From an uncultured Nocardioides sp. (GTDB lineage: Bacteria; Actinomycetota; Actinomycetes; Propionibacteriales; Nocardioidaceae): a DNA stretch of 64,000 nt. Where the stretch lies: the NCBI RefSeq assembly GCF_947488515.1, contig NZ_CANKZF010000003.1, positions 62,001 to 126,000 on the forward strand, written 5' to 3'. Below the pieces are notes generated by a model. It ran no database searches and was not told the DNA's origin. It saw only the letters and a program-made list of their open reading frames with translations. Of the stretch, positions 1-8,401 are shown piece after piece. A program made the position numbers and the translations under genes. Each line of letters begins with the position of its first letter. Positions within the stretch are counted from its first letter, which is position 1.

Positions 1-103
1 CGACATGCCACGTTGAGGCCGTGTGGGCGCCGACCGCATGACGCGCGAGCGCACGCCGGCGCGAGTACGGCGGGCGATCTCGTTGCCGTCGGGCGAGGAG
101 CGA

Positions 104-391
104 CTACGACAGGAGCCGCCAGCCCGCCCACCCGGGAGAGAAGTCCTTGTGGGTCTTGTGCGCGAACGCGTACTCGCCCAGCGCGCGTAGGCATCGTTGC
201 GGAAGCCGGCAGGGCTCGCTGGCCCGGCAGGTGTCGCGAGCCATGTCGAGCAGGACATGCTGGACGATGTCGCATTGATCGAGCAGTGCCTCGTCTACAG
301 GGGTTGTCAGGAGACCACCCAGTCGGTCTTCTTCGACACGGGCGGCCACGAAGGCGAGCAGGCCGGCTACCGTCGCGTCACCGCACTTCAC
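104..391 (-). CDS. DUF6221-like small protein
   Basis: A 95-residue protein of unknown function. It has the layout of the actinobacterial DUF6221 family: an N-terminal helix of the 'LLAFVAARVEED' type, a central 'CDIVQHVL' helix and a C-terminal 'LGEYAFAHKTHKDFSPGWAG' segment resembling that family's usual ending. I chose GTG at 391 because a GGAGG box (397-401 on the complement) lies just upstream. The frame stays open to 505 with alternative ATG starts. It stands alone in an accessory stretch with no visible operon partner. The family match is from memory of the pattern and is moderately sure; no catalytic residues are evident. Confidence 0.5.
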   Translation of the reverse strand: MKCGDATVAGLLAFVAARVEEDRLGGLLTTPVDEALLDQCDIVQHVLLDMARDTCRASEPCRLPQRCLRALGEYAFAHKTHKDFSPGWAGWRLLS

Positions 392-538
392 CTCGGCCTC
401 CGGCATGGCGTCAGTGTGGGGGCGGCGCAGCGGGGAAGGTACCCCCTCCGGGGCGAGTGTCATTGGCGTACGGGCCCTTTGACGCCGTGCGTCGGGAGGG
501 TTCACGGGGCTGGTTGCGGACGGCTGGGCGCTGAGGCA

Positions 539-1174
539 TCACTCGTCCGGGCACGTACCACCAGTGCGCGCGAAGATTGCTTGGGCACTGGCGGACAACG
601 GCTCGACGCGCGGCCCGTCAGTTTCGATACTGACGAGCATCATGCAACGGCCCTGGGTCCAGTAGACGTTTCCGATCGCGTTGCCGTGCCTGTCAGGCCC
701 CGTCCATCCGGTCGCGCCGGGCACGTCGGGAACCTGGAACCACGTGAACTTGCCGTCTGGGAGCTCATGCCGAAGCACCTCGTCACTCGTTTCATAGGTC
801 ATCCAGTCGCGTGCGCCGGCCTCAGTCGCGAACAACAGCACACTGCTCACGCCCGCGATGCTGTCTCCTTGCCCAGTCTGGTAGGTCATGGAGATGTAAC
901 CGCTGCGCTCCAACACCGCGGCGCCGCCTTCGGGCAGCGGGAAAGGTTCTCCCGAGACGGTCTGCGGCGGGGATAGTGGGTGCAGGCCCGGTCCTTCGTC
1001 GGCGCTCAGGAGGTACCGATCGACGTCGAGCGGCACGACGGTGACGGGATCCTCCGTTGTGCTCGTCACGACCGCATCAGTCGGCCTCGTTGTTGAATCC
1101 GTCTCGCCTGCGCAGCCTACGACGAACACGCCGAGGAGCCCTGCGACTGCGATGCGGATCGAACGAGGCGCCAT
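539..1174 (-). CDS. putative secreted lipoprotein
   Basis: A 211-residue protein with a classic lipoprotein signal: basic start (MAPRSIRIAV), hydrophobic core, and lipobox Val-Val-Gly-Cys at about residues 18-21. It is predicted to be diacylglyceryl-modified and anchored outside the membrane. The mature part starts with a Thr/Ser-rich linker and continues as a mixed alpha/beta domain with no motif I recognise. A 'GYISMTYQTGQGDSIAGVSS' stretch and a late 'GRCMMLVSIE' strand suggest a small sensor or binding domain, as in many actinobacterial orphan lipoproteins. Neighbours give no functional clue. Confidence 0.65.
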   Translation of the reverse strand: MAPRSIRIAVAGLLGVFVVGCAGETDSTTRPTDAVVTSTTEDPVTVVPLDVDRYLLSADEGPGLHPLSPPQTVSGEPFPLPEGGAAVLERSGYISMTYQTGQGDSIAGVSSVLLFATEAGARDWMTYETSDEVLRHELPDGKFTWFQVPDVPGATGWTGPDRHGNAIGNVYWTQGRCMMLVSIETDGPRVEPLSASAQAIFARTGGTCPDE

Positions 1175-1307
1175 GTCTCACGATCCACCTCGGCGCGTGG
1201 CCGCGGCAAGGGCCGAGTCAGCGCCTCGCAGCCCGCCCCGTACGCGTCAAGAGGTGCGTCCATTCGCCGCCCGTCGGGGACATCCGGATCTGCGATGACG
1301 CCCGGGT

Positions 1308-2315
1308 TCAGTCGGACCGGTCGAAGAGCGCCAGCAGCGCAGACCGGTTCCGTGGACCCCACACGAGCTCACGGAACCGGTCGACTGGCCCCACCGGCCA
1401 ACGCTCCGCGAGGTCCCGCACGGCGGGATCTTCAATCAAGGGGAACAGGAGATCGGGGACAGAGGACCAGGCGACCCGGAACGGTCGATCCCACAAATGG
1501 ACAACCGCGCTGGAGACGGGTTCTGTCAGCCCCAAGGTGTCATGAATGGCACCAAGCCGGTCGTACGCGATCATCAATGCTTCTTCACGCTGCTGCCACG
1601 TCGTCGCGCGAAGCACACGCTCGAGGATCGGCACCAGCTCAGGACAGTTGGACAGGCGAGCAAATGCTGTGCCGAACCACTTCGAGTACGGCGCGTACTG
1701 GCGCTCCATCAAGAAGCACAGCCGCATGATGTCGGACACCAGACGCGCGCCGATCAACGAGGACCCGAGCTCATCGCCGACGTACCCGGACCTGCCGACC
1801 AGGTTCATCTCCGGATGGATACGCCACCAGCCGGTAACCATGAGGTAGAGCCACACGTCGCGGGGGTAGTAGCCCAGCCGGTCCCGGGCCCGCTCAAGAC
1901 CGACCTCGTCGTGAAAGACCGCGCCCGAGGTCATGGTCAACAAGGTGTGCTCGGGCATCGTCAACCAGTCGTGGACCCGAGGCTCGACGTCGATGTCCAA
2001 CGCCAGCTCGCGACGGAAGTAGTCGCGCAGGGTATGCACCTCGTCTCGCGGCCGCTCGTCCTGGGAACCCGACAACGACGCGCGGTCGAGCTCCGACTGG
2101 AGCGCGGGTCCATGTGCAGCGAAGTCCTCCTCGGAGACGAAGAGCAGGCACCGCGCCCGCCAGTCATGGTCGGTGGACATGTCGTCGTCGTATCCCAACA
2201 CCTCCGACCCACGACCAAGCAGCGCGGCCGAGTGCGGCAGCCCGCGAAACCGCGAGTCGATCAGCGGCATCACCACTTCCTCGTAGTGCCGGCGGGAAAG
2301 GTCGATCCCGGACAT
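1308..2315 (-). CDS. DUF4037 domain protein (nucleotidyltransferase-like)
   Basis: A 335-residue protein of the DUF4037 family, which belongs to the nucleotidyltransferase fold. The diagnostic N-terminal segment 'LLGRGSEVLGYDDDMSTDHD' is present at about residues 32-52: a Gly-Ser followed by spaced acidic residues is the metal- and nucleotide-binding core of this fold. The C-terminal half is helical with several Trp residues, as usual for the family. Substrate is unknown. I prefer ATG at 2315 over the in-frame GTG at 2333 because a GGAGG box lies five to six bases before 2315. No operon partner. Confidence 0.75.
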   Translation of the reverse strand: MSGIDLSRRHYEEVVMPLIDSRFRGLPHSAALLGRGSEVLGYDDDMSTDHDWRARCLLFVSEEDFAAHGPALQSELDRASLSGSQDERPRDEVHTLRDYFRRELALDIDVEPRVHDWLTMPEHTLLTMTSGAVFHDEVGLERARDRLGYYPRDVWLYLMVTGWWRIHPEMNLVGRSGYVGDELGSSLIGARLVSDIMRLCFLMERQYAPYSKWFGTAFARLSNCPELVPILERVLRATTWQQREEALMIAYDRLGAIHDTLGLTEPVSSAVVHLWDRPFRVAWSSVPDLLFPLIEDPAVRDLAERWPVGPVDRFRELVWGPRNRSALLALFDRSD

Positions 2316-2506
2316 GAACGCCTCCACGAACAACCCCTTCCCCGGCGGAGCACGATCATCTCAGCCGAACAGCTTGCTCCCGGCTCGCTTCAGTACGTCT
2401 TTACGCCGCGATCGTGAAGGGCCCAGCGCCTCGGGCCTAGCGTCGGTCAAGTGCCTCGTCCTCGTTCGGCGGACCGGGTCGGGGCTTGCCCGACCCCGCC
2501 AGGTGA

Positions 2507-2961
2507 CGCCAATGCACCCTGCTGCCGTTCCAGCCCGATGCGACGACGCCCGCCCAGCTCGCCGCCGTGTCCTACCTTGCTCGCTACACCGGACACACCC
2601 ACACCCTCTACGCCTCCCAGCTGCGGCGCTGGTTCGCCTGGTGCGAGACCAACGCCCTCGATCCGCTCGTCGGGATCCAGCGGGCGCACATCGAGCTATA
2701 CATCCGCCACCTCGGACAAGCCGGGCTGATGGCGTCCTCGGTCATCACCTCGATGCACGCCGTGCGCGGCCACTTCAAGTACGCGCACATCGACGCACTC
2801 ATCGTGTCCGGCCCCGCCGTCCCCGCACCCAAGGCCTGGACCGTCTCGGTGCTCCATCTCGTAGGGAAGGGTGACAAGCTACCGAGCGCTACGACCGTGC
2901 CCGCGGAAACCTCGACCGGCACGGCGTCCACTTCCCAACTGCCTACGTCGCCGGCGTCTAG
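2507..2961 (+). pseudogene. tyrosine recombinase/integrase relic with two internal deletions
   Basis: Four pieces of an actinobacterial phage-type integrase follow one another in alternating frames. Frame A (2507 to about 2822) gives the N-terminal SAM-like core-binding domain, including 'YTGHTHTLYASQLRRWFAWC'. Frame B (about 2825-2850) gives 'RPRTQGLDRL', the linker before the catalytic domain. Frame A again (about 2850-2880) gives 'VLHLVGKGDKL', the strand-turn region after the first catalytic Arg. Frame B (2881-2961) gives 'TERYDRARGNLDRHG' and 'TAYVAGV', the typical C-terminus, ending in TAG. The segments with the first Arg and with the HxxR and Tyr boxes are gone. It is a dead gene marking past element integration. 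Confidence 0.75.
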
Positions 2962-3020
2962 ACGCGAGGGGCACCGGCGAAGGTCGCGCATGACACGAGC
3001 CAGCGAAAGATACGGCGGAA

Positions 3021-3051
3021 CGGAGCCCACGAGAGGTTGCTGCGGGCTCCG
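3021..3051 (-). terminator. hairpin, likely terminator of the DUF4177 gene
   Basis: Inverted repeat CGGAGCCC (3021-3028) and GGGCTCCG (3044-3051) with a 15-base loop. It lies just beyond the stop of the leftward DUF4177 gene. There is no clear U-tract, which is common in GC-rich actinobacteria. Confidence 0.5.
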
Positions 3052-3064
3052 CTCCGCAGCGTGC

Positions 3065-3271
3065 TCAGTTGAGCTTTTCGAACACCATTGTTGCCTGAAT
3101 ACGATCTCCGCCGCCGAAGCCGCTGCTCTTTGCAGACGCGGTAGTGATCGTGTGCAAGCGGTAGCCCTTTGACGCCTGCTTGTTGAGCTCACCCTCGAGT
3201 TCGGAGAGATTTCCGGAACCAGTGCCCAAGAACTTCTCCTTGAGCGTCACTTGAATGACCACGTACTCCAT
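3065..3271 (-). CDS. DUF4177 domain protein
   Basis: A 68-residue protein matching the DUF4177 pattern: start 'MEYVVIQVTLKEK', then 'LEGELNKQASKGYRLHTI' and the C-terminal strand 'GDRIQATMVFEKLN'. The family is a short beta-alpha-beta fold found widely in bacteria, function unknown. The ATG at 3271 is the only sensible start. A hairpin follows the stop, so it looks like a single-gene unit. A second small protein of similar build is encoded at 16789-16992. Frame and length are complete. Confidence 0.85.
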   Translation of the reverse strand: MEYVVIQVTLKEKFLGTGSGNLSELEGELNKQASKGYRLHTITTASAKSSGFGGGDRIQATMVFEKLN

Positions 3272-3314
3272 CTGCGTGCTTCCCCGCTGACTTCCGGTTG
3301 CACGGTCCTACGCG

Positions 3315-4811
3315 TCAGACGGTCAGCGCGGGGTCGAGATCGGCGTACCGGTGGAACCAGGGCTGTGCCTGCTCCAGCTGCGCGGCGAGCCGGAGCAGGA
3401 GACCGTCCGAGGCAAGGGAGCCGACGAACTGCACCCCCAAGGGCAGGCCGGTGGCGGTCCAGTGCAGAGGCACGGAGATCGCGGGGCGACCGGTGAGGTT
3501 GGCGAGCTGGGTGTAGGGCACCCAGCCCAAGTTCTCGGCGATGAGCTGGTCGAGGATGCCGGTCGCGTTGAGGAGCTTGCCGGCGCGCACCTTGGCGATG
3601 ATCCGCGAGGCCCGTTGCAGCATCGGCGGGGTATCAACAGAGCCCACCTCCAGCGGCGGCTTCGCCAAGGTCGGGGTGAGCAGCAGGTCGTAGCGCTGGT
3701 GGAAGTCGTCGAGCGCTCGGATGTGCCGGTTGACGTTCTCCACGGCGGCGAAGAGCGCCCCGACTCCGGCGGCGCGGCCGATCTCGGCTGCCGCAAGCGA
3801 GTCGGCAGCGAAGGCGCTGTCGGGCGAGCCGAGTCGGTGCTTGATCAGGCTGATCTGGCCGTGGAGCTGGGCGAACCAGATGCTCAGGAAGTCACGGGCC
3901 AGGGCGTCGTCGTCGTGCGGCGCCTCGACGTCCTCGACCTCGTGGCCGAGCTCGGCGAGTAGGCGAGCGGCACCCTCGACCGCGGCGACCGCCTCGGGGT
4001 CTGGACTGGGGTTGATGGCCGAGGAGACCGTGAAACCGATCCGCAGACGCGCGGGTGGGCGGTCGAGCTCCGGAAGGAAACGATCGGGGGTCGCGGCGGC
4101 GTACGCCGCGTAGCGGGTGGGCGCGCCCACGATCGCATCGAGCAGTGCGGCGCTGTCCCGGACGCTGCGGGAGAGTACGCCCTGGGTGACCATCCCGAAC
4201 ATCATCTCGGTGCCCTGCGGACCGTAGGGCGTGAGGCCACGGCTGAGCTTCAACCCGACCAGACCGTTGCAGGCGGCGGGGATGCGGACCGACCCGCCGC
4301 CGTCGTTCGCGCCGGCCGCCGGGACGATGCCCGCGGCGACCGCGGCGCCCGAGCCACCGGAGGAGCCGCCCGGAGTGTGGGCCAGGTTCCACGGATTGCA
4401 GGCCCGCCCCAGCAGATCGTCCTCCGTGATGCCCTTGGCTCCGAACTCAGGGGTGTTGGTCTTGCCGAAGACAACGAGTCCGGCGTCAAGGAAGCGCTGC
4501 GTGACGAGTGCGTGCTCATCGGCCACGTCGTCCACCAGCGCGTGGCAGCCGTTGGTGGTGGGGAACCCGGCGTACTCCTGGGCGAGATCCTTCACAAGGA
4601 ACGGCACGCCTGCGAAGGGACCCCTCAGCGGCTCGGCGGCCCGCGCATCGGCCACGTCGTCCAGCATCCTGGTGACCGCGTTGATCTTCGGGTTCACCTG
4701 GTCGGCACGCTGACGTGCCAGAGCCAGCAGCTCAACCGGAGTGACCTGCTTGTCGGCGACCAAGGCTGCCAGGTCGGTGGCGTCAGTGATCAGGTAGTCG
4801 TCAAGGTGCAC
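3315..4811 (-). CDS. amidase (amidase signature family)
   Basis: A 498-residue hydrolase of the amidase signature family, which cleaves carboxylic amides with a Ser-cisSer-Lys triad. The signature 'GGSSGGSGAAVAAG' is present with the downstream 'GGGSVRIPAACNG'; the triad Lys is in 'FLVKDLAQE'. Length is normal for the family. I start it at GTG 4811 because a -10 hexamer TACACT (4818-4823, complement) lies six bases upstream, giving a leaderless transcript, and family members usually begin 'HLDDYL..DATDLA'. ATG 4835 is the alternative start but would lie upstream of that transcript start. Substrate cannot be told. It stands alone. Confidence 0.9.
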   Translation of the reverse strand: MHLDDYLITDATDLAALVADKQVTPVELLALARQRADQVNPKINAVTRMLDDVADARAAEPLRGPFAGVPFLVKDLAQEYAGFPTTNGCHALVDDVADEHALVTQRFLDAGLVVFGKTNTPEFGAKGITEDDLLGRACNPWNLAHTPGGSSGGSGAAVAAGIVPAAGANDGGGSVRIPAACNGLVGLKLSRGLTPYGPQGTEMMFGMVTQGVLSRSVRDSAALLDAIVGAPTRYAAYAAATPDRFLPELDRPPARLRIGFTVSSAINPSPDPEAVAAVEGAARLLAELGHEVEDVEAPHDDDALARDFLSIWFAQLHGQISLIKHRLGSPDSAFAADSLAAAEIGRAAGVGALFAAVENVNRHIRALDDFHQRYDLLLTPTLAKPPLEVGSVDTPPMLQRASRIIAKVRAGKLLNATGILDQLIAENLGWVPYTQLANLTGRPAISVPLHWTATGLPLGVQFVGSLASDGLLLRLAAQLEQAQPWFHRYADLDPALTV

Positions 4812-4817
4812 GGCGCG

Positions 4818-4823
4818 AGTGTA
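4818..4823 (-). promoter_or_regulatory. -10 element of amidase gene (leaderless)
   Basis: TACACT on the minus strand, six bases before GTG 4811. Spacing places the transcription start at or next to the start codon. Confidence 0.6.
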
Positions 4824-4835
4824 GGAGTGCGCCAT

Positions 4836-5456
4836 CCCTCCGGGGTGGGGAATGAGCCGGACGGCACGTGGCCCCGAACCGGCGTGCACGGCGCCCGAGC
4901 AGCTGGCCCGCTGGATCGCTCGGTTCGGCGGCGACCTCCGGGTCCGCGGCACGGTCCAGTGTCCTCCACGAGAAGTTGAACCGGCTCGACCCGTCGAGAG
5001 GCTGCGTCTATCCGCCGGCGCCCATCAGGGGTGGCTGGGTGTATTGGCTGACGTCCTGCGGTTCCGTCGTCGAGCGCTTTCGGGTCGCCAAGTCCTGCGC
5101 TGCTGACCGGGCCCCGGAATGCGTGGGAAGCCGAGTGGGAAGCCGAGTTCGCTTGCCCAAGCGAGCCGCAGACCGTGCCACACGTGATCGAGGCATGACG
5201 GCTGTCGCATCCGCCGTGGCGTGCTTTGGCAACCGCGCGTCGGCTCCGCAATCGTCGGCGCGTTGGTCTGGGGCGTCGCCGTACTCATCGGCATCCCACA
5301 CCACCGCCGTGCACCACGACGAACGTGCGATCGAAGGCACCAGCGTCGTAGCCCACCGACTTGGCGGCCTCCCGAGCTGCGGAGATCAGTACGCCGCGGG
5401 CGGTGGACGCCCCTGCCGAGCGGTCGGGACTGATGCTGACCTGCGAGAGAAGCAGG
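4836..5456. other. 621-base stretch without a supported gene
   Basis: No frame here has recognisable protein content or a good start. It holds a two-copy 12-base tandem repeat (GTGGGAAGCCGA, 5123-5146). No tRNA cloverleaf was found by eye. Together with the integrase relic upstream this looks like decayed accessory DNA. Confidence 0.5.
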
Positions 5457-5639
5457 TCAGGCGTAGGTCAAGTATGGGACGTTGTCAGACCAGAAGTTGC
5501 GCACGGACTTGGCGCCGGTCTCCATGACGTGCCGGACGTGTGCGTCTGCCGGCGAGGGCGCGCCCCCTCCACCAGCGGCGTCGATGGCGTACAGCACTGC
5601 AACCCTGTGCAGCTCGGGCATGCGATCAGCCTGCGTCAC
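5457..5639 (-). CDS. small hypothetical protein, possibly a gene remnant
   Basis: A 60-residue frame beginning at GTG 5639. The same frame continues upstream without a stop to about 5698 and reads convincingly protein-like there ('TDAGIPDNVDGIWSVTQ'), so this may be the tail of a longer, truncated gene rather than a complete small one. The C-terminal part ('AKSVRNFWSDNVPYLTYA') has the composition of a folded protein rather than of random GC-rich sequence. I do not recognise the family. The reading is tentative. Confidence 0.3.
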   Translation of the reverse strand: MTQADRMPELHRVAVLYAIDAAGGGGAPSPADAHVRHVMETGAKSVRNFWSDNVPYLTYA

Positions 5640-5961
5640 GGACCAGATGCCGTCAACGTTGTCCGGGATGCCCGCATCCGTCGTCGCAGTCAGACGTCAG
5701 CGACCCGCTCGCGGTTGTCCCGTGCCAGCTGTGCGCATCACCACGTGCGCTGTGAGTCGAACCGCCGAGCTCATCGTCGCGGTCAGTCCGATCGCCGGCA
5801 ACCGATCCGACCTCGCCGGCCATGGCACCAGAGTCCACGCGGCTGAGGGCGACTGCCGCGTGCCGGGGGGATCCGCAAACGGGACCGTCGATCTGCGTCT
5901 GGTCGCCGCGTGCCGACGCATGGCTTCCGCGCGAGCTCTCGGGCTGCACGGTGCTCGACGC
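5640..5961. other. 322-base stretch without a supported gene
   Basis: Upstream region of the SigG-type sigma factor. Only the possible upstream extension of the minus-strand remnant frame (to about 5698) is seen; no clear promoter hexamers or repeats stand out. Confidence 0.4.
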
Positions 5962-6900
5962 ATGTGGTTGTCTCGGGCTGTGCCGGTTCAGGACTTCGAT
6001 GCCGTCGTCGCTCGCCATCGTGCGGAGCTGGAGGTGCACTGCTACCGGATGCTCGGCTCCTTCCAGGACGCCGAGGATGCGGTTCAGGAGACCCTGGTTC
6101 GGGCGTGGTCTGCGATCGACGGCTTGGCACCGGACAGCAACCTGCGCGCTTGGCTGTACCGCATTGCGACCAATCGCTGCCTGACCCTGATCCAGCGACG
6201 TCGACGACGAGAGCTCCCTGTCGATCTCTCGCCTGGCGCGCCGCTCGAGGAGGTTGAGTGGCTGGAGCCGTACCCAACGATCGCTGCCCAGGGCGACATC
6301 GGCCCCGCAGCCCGCTACGAGAGCACCGAGGCGATGCAGCTCGCGTTCATTGCGCTGCTCCAGAACTTGCCTGCCCGGCAGCGGGCGGCACTCGTTCTCC
6401 GCGACGTGCTGGGCTTTCCCGCCGCGGACGCGGCAGACATCCTGGACCTGAGCGTCCCAGCACTCAACAGCACACTCCAACGAGCTCGTGCCACGGCGGG
6501 CCAGCGACTTCCTCGACCTGATGACGCGGAGGCCGACGTCGCGCGCGTGGCAGAGCTGTACGTACGCGCGTGGGAGGAGGGCGATGTTGACGCCATCGTG
6601 GCTCTCCTGAGCCGCGATGCTCGCTACTCGATGCCTCCTGTTCCCCAATGGTTCTCGGGTCGCGACGACATCCGCGCGTTCCTGCTCGATGCTCCGCTAC
6701 GGCATCGTTGGCGATTCCTCACCGGTCGAGCGAACGAGCAGGTCGCCTTCGGCACCTATGCCTGGGACGCCCGGTACGGCACGTTCGTCGCGGTGAGCCT
6801 CGACCTCATCCGAGTGCACTCCGGCCAGATCACCGAGGTCGTCTCGTTCTTGACCCCCGAGGTTCTCGGACGGTTCGGCTTCCCCGCTGAGGCTGCTTGA
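5962..6900 (+). CDS. ECF sigma factor, SigG-type with C-terminal SnoaL-like domain
   Basis: A roughly 312-residue extracytoplasmic-function sigma factor. Region 2 is clear ('HCYRMLGSFQDAEDAVQETL', then 'LRAWLYRIATNRCL'). A linker 'EVEWLEPYPTI' is characteristic of the SigG-like group. Region 4 follows ('LPARQRAALVLRDVLGF', 'LDLSVPALNSTLQRAR'). After about residue 195 comes a SnoaL-like domain ('YVRAWEEGDVDAIVALLSRD'), the regulatory domain that replaces an anti-sigma factor in this group. The frame is open far upstream but homology starts near 'FDAVVARHRAELE', so ATG 5962 or GTG 5980 is the start. The next gene encodes another SnoaL-like protein 73 bases downstream. Confidence 0.88.
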   Translation: MWLSRAVPVQDFDAVVARHRAELEVHCYRMLGSFQDAEDAVQETLVRAWSAIDGLAPDSNLRAWLYRIATNRCLTLIQRRRRRELPVDLSPGAPLEEVEWLEPYPTIAAQGDIGPAARYESTEAMQLAFIALLQNLPARQRAALVLRDVLGFPAADAADILDLSVPALNSTLQRARATAGQRLPRPDDAEADVARVAELYVRAWEEGDVDAIVALLSRDARYSMPPVPQWFSGRDDIRAFLLDAPLRHRWRFLTGRANEQVAFGTYAWDARYGTFVAVSLDLIRVHSGQITEVVSFLTPEVLGRFGFPAEAA

Positions 6901-6973
6901 CCTGCACCGATGAGTTCTCGTCACGTCGGGGGTTGTACGGGCAGGAAGACCCAACCGAGCAAGGGAGCAACCA

Positions 6974-7408
6974 GTGAGCGACGTCGACGAGATCCGCACC
7001 TTGATCCAGCGCTGGGCCGAGGCCGTGCACCGAGGTGATCTCGACGCGGTGGTGAAGGACCACGCCGACGACATCGTGATGTTCGACGTGCCGCCGCCGC
7101 ACCGAGGGGTTCGCGGGCTCGACGGATACCGCGCCACCTGGCCAGACTTCTTCGAGTTGCAACGATCCGGAGCTCTCTTCGAGATCGCCGAGCTCGAGGT
7201 CATCGCCGGCAACGACGTCGGGTTCGCGTACGCACTTCTCCGCTGCGGACGGCCCACTGAGGACGACCCTGGTGTCGAACCTCGACTCCGTCTGTCTCTT
7301 GGGTTGAGGCGGAACGGGGACCGGTGGGAGGTGGCACACGAGCACCACTCATTCGCTGACACGTCCGTGTCTCCTGAGTCCGCCGCTCAAGGCGCCCACG
7401 TCCACTGA
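6974..7408 (+). CDS. SnoaL/NTF2-like protein
   Basis: A 144-residue protein of the NTF2/SnoaL-like fold: an N-terminal helix pair 'IRTLIQRWAEAVHRGDLDAV' followed by 'DDIVMFDVPPP', a central 'GLDGYRATWPDFFE' helix and late strands ending 'WEVAHEHHSF'. This fold serves as a small enzyme, ketosteroid isomerase-like, or as a ligand-binding module. It starts at GTG 6974 with an AAGGGAG ribosome-binding site at 6961-6967. It follows the SigG-type sigma factor in the same direction and is probably co-transcribed. SigG-type factors are often encoded beside small enzymes of this class, which suggests a shared stress response; that is inference. Confidence 0.8.
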   Translation: MSDVDEIRTLIQRWAEAVHRGDLDAVVKDHADDIVMFDVPPPHRGVRGLDGYRATWPDFFELQRSGALFEIAELEVIAGNDVGFAYALLRCGRPTEDDPGVEPRLRLSLGLRRNGDRWEVAHEHHSFADTSVSPESAAQGAHVH

Positions 7409-7428
7409 CGGACCAGTGCCGCCTGAGC

Positions 7429-7923
7429 CTAGTTCTTGCCGTTCCCGCCGAGGTCGACGCAGACCTCGCCGGACACCTTCTCTGTGAAGCCGCCTGCTGG
7501 GTCCAGCAGGTCTTGCACTCCCGCAAGGGTGAGTGTGCCCGTCGCCGAGTCGAGCTTGCCAGTGGCTCCGCTGACATCCCCCGACGCCTGGAAGTTGCCG
7601 GTGGTCAGGTCGAGCGTGCCATCGAGGTCGACCGAGAGGGTCCCCCGGTTGGTGGTGAACGTGATCTCGCCGGAGAATGCGATCCCGGTCGGCGTGGGCC
7701 CGGACACCTGGAAGGCGGCTTCTGTCGTGCCCTGCAACAGGCCTCCGCCCCGGATGTGCGCGACGGTCCGGATCAGTCCCGGGGGGTCACCCGCCTGCGG
7801 AGCAGCGCCCTGGCCGGCGCCTGTCGCGTTGATCCGGTGGCAGGACACCGCGGCCGTCGCCGGTCCGGCATGGACCAGCGCCAGAAGCGGGAGCAGCAGG
7901 GCCAGAACAGCAGTTCGTCTCAT
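7429..7923 (-). CDS. secreted protein with signal peptide
   Basis: A 164-residue exported protein. The N-terminus is a Sec signal peptide with cleavage expected after 'AGPATA', about residue 24. The mature part is rich in beta strands with repeated Gly-Thr/Asp-Leu-Thr patterns ('SVDLDGTLDLTTGNFQASG', 'ATGKLDSATGTLTLAG'), like a small beta-barrel of the allene-oxide-cyclase or dirigent type. Two Cys residues, one early and one near the C-terminus ('GEVCVDLGG'), could form a disulfide. It is convergent with the SnoaL-like gene, with only 20 bases between the stops. No function is assigned. Confidence 0.7.
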   Translation of the reverse strand: MRRTAVLALLLPLLALVHAGPATAAVSCHRINATGAGQGAAPQAGDPPGLIRTVAHIRGGGLLQGTTEAAFQVSGPTPTGIAFSGEITFTTNRGTLSVDLDGTLDLTTGNFQASGDVSGATGKLDSATGTLTLAGVQDLLDPAGGFTEKVSGEVCVDLGGNGKN

Positions 7924-8059
7924 GGGTCGTCGCCTTCTCCGGCGCCAGCCAGGTTGTCCTCGCTGGCTCGACCCAACCTAGCGAGGCGGCGCAGGGTGTC
8001 AAGGTTCGCGAGGTGCCTAGGCTGGGACGGCCATCCCCGAGCACGAAACCGAGGTCCCT

Positions 8060-8377
8060 GTGCCCGCCAGCCGTTCCGCCCGACAGAGGAAGGCCAGCGC
8101 CGAGGCAGGAGCGCTGGCCGTGGTCCGCATCGACGTCAGCCCCGACGACTCCTTCGCCTACAAGATCTCGTGCACGCAGTGCGAGGTCCCGCGCCCCGGG
8201 AGTGGCACCCGCGCCTGGAGCACACGCCGGCCGGGCGAGGACAACGGCTACATGGCGGCGATGGATCGATGGATCCTCCACCTCACGTCCAAGCACCCCA
8301 ATGCCGAGGCCCCGTGCCTGAGCTACCTGCCCGAGGCCCGCGCACGCCTGCAGGAGCGACGCGACGCCCGGGACTGA
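8060..8377 (+). CDS. hypothetical protein, 105 residues
   Basis: A small basic protein starting at GTG 8060. It reads as one compact domain: 'VVRIDVSPDDSFAYKISCTQ' then 'DNGYMAAMDRWILHLTSKHP' and a helical C-terminus 'SYLPEARARLQERRD'. It carries a CxxC-type pair ('CTQC') with a further Cys near residue 87, not a full zinc ribbon. It is convergent with the MFS gene, with 24 bases between stops. I do not recognise the family but the protein composition and lack of internal stops support a real gene. Confidence 0.6.
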   Translation: MPASRSARQRKASAEAGALAVVRIDVSPDDSFAYKISCTQCEVPRPGSGTRAWSTRRPGEDNGYMAAMDRWILHLTSKHPNAEAPCLSYLPEARARLQERRDARD

Positions 8378-8401
8378 GGACCTGGCGCGAGGGTGCTTCG
8401 A

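Noticed and set aside
4955..5030. A possible tRNA T-arm-like string (GGTTCAA on the minus strand)
   Set aside because: No acceptor, D or anticodon stem can be folded around it.
5123..5146. Two-copy 12-base tandem repeat considered as part of an array or attachment site
   Set aside because: Only two copies, no flanking element; recorded as a curiosity in the gene-poor stretch.
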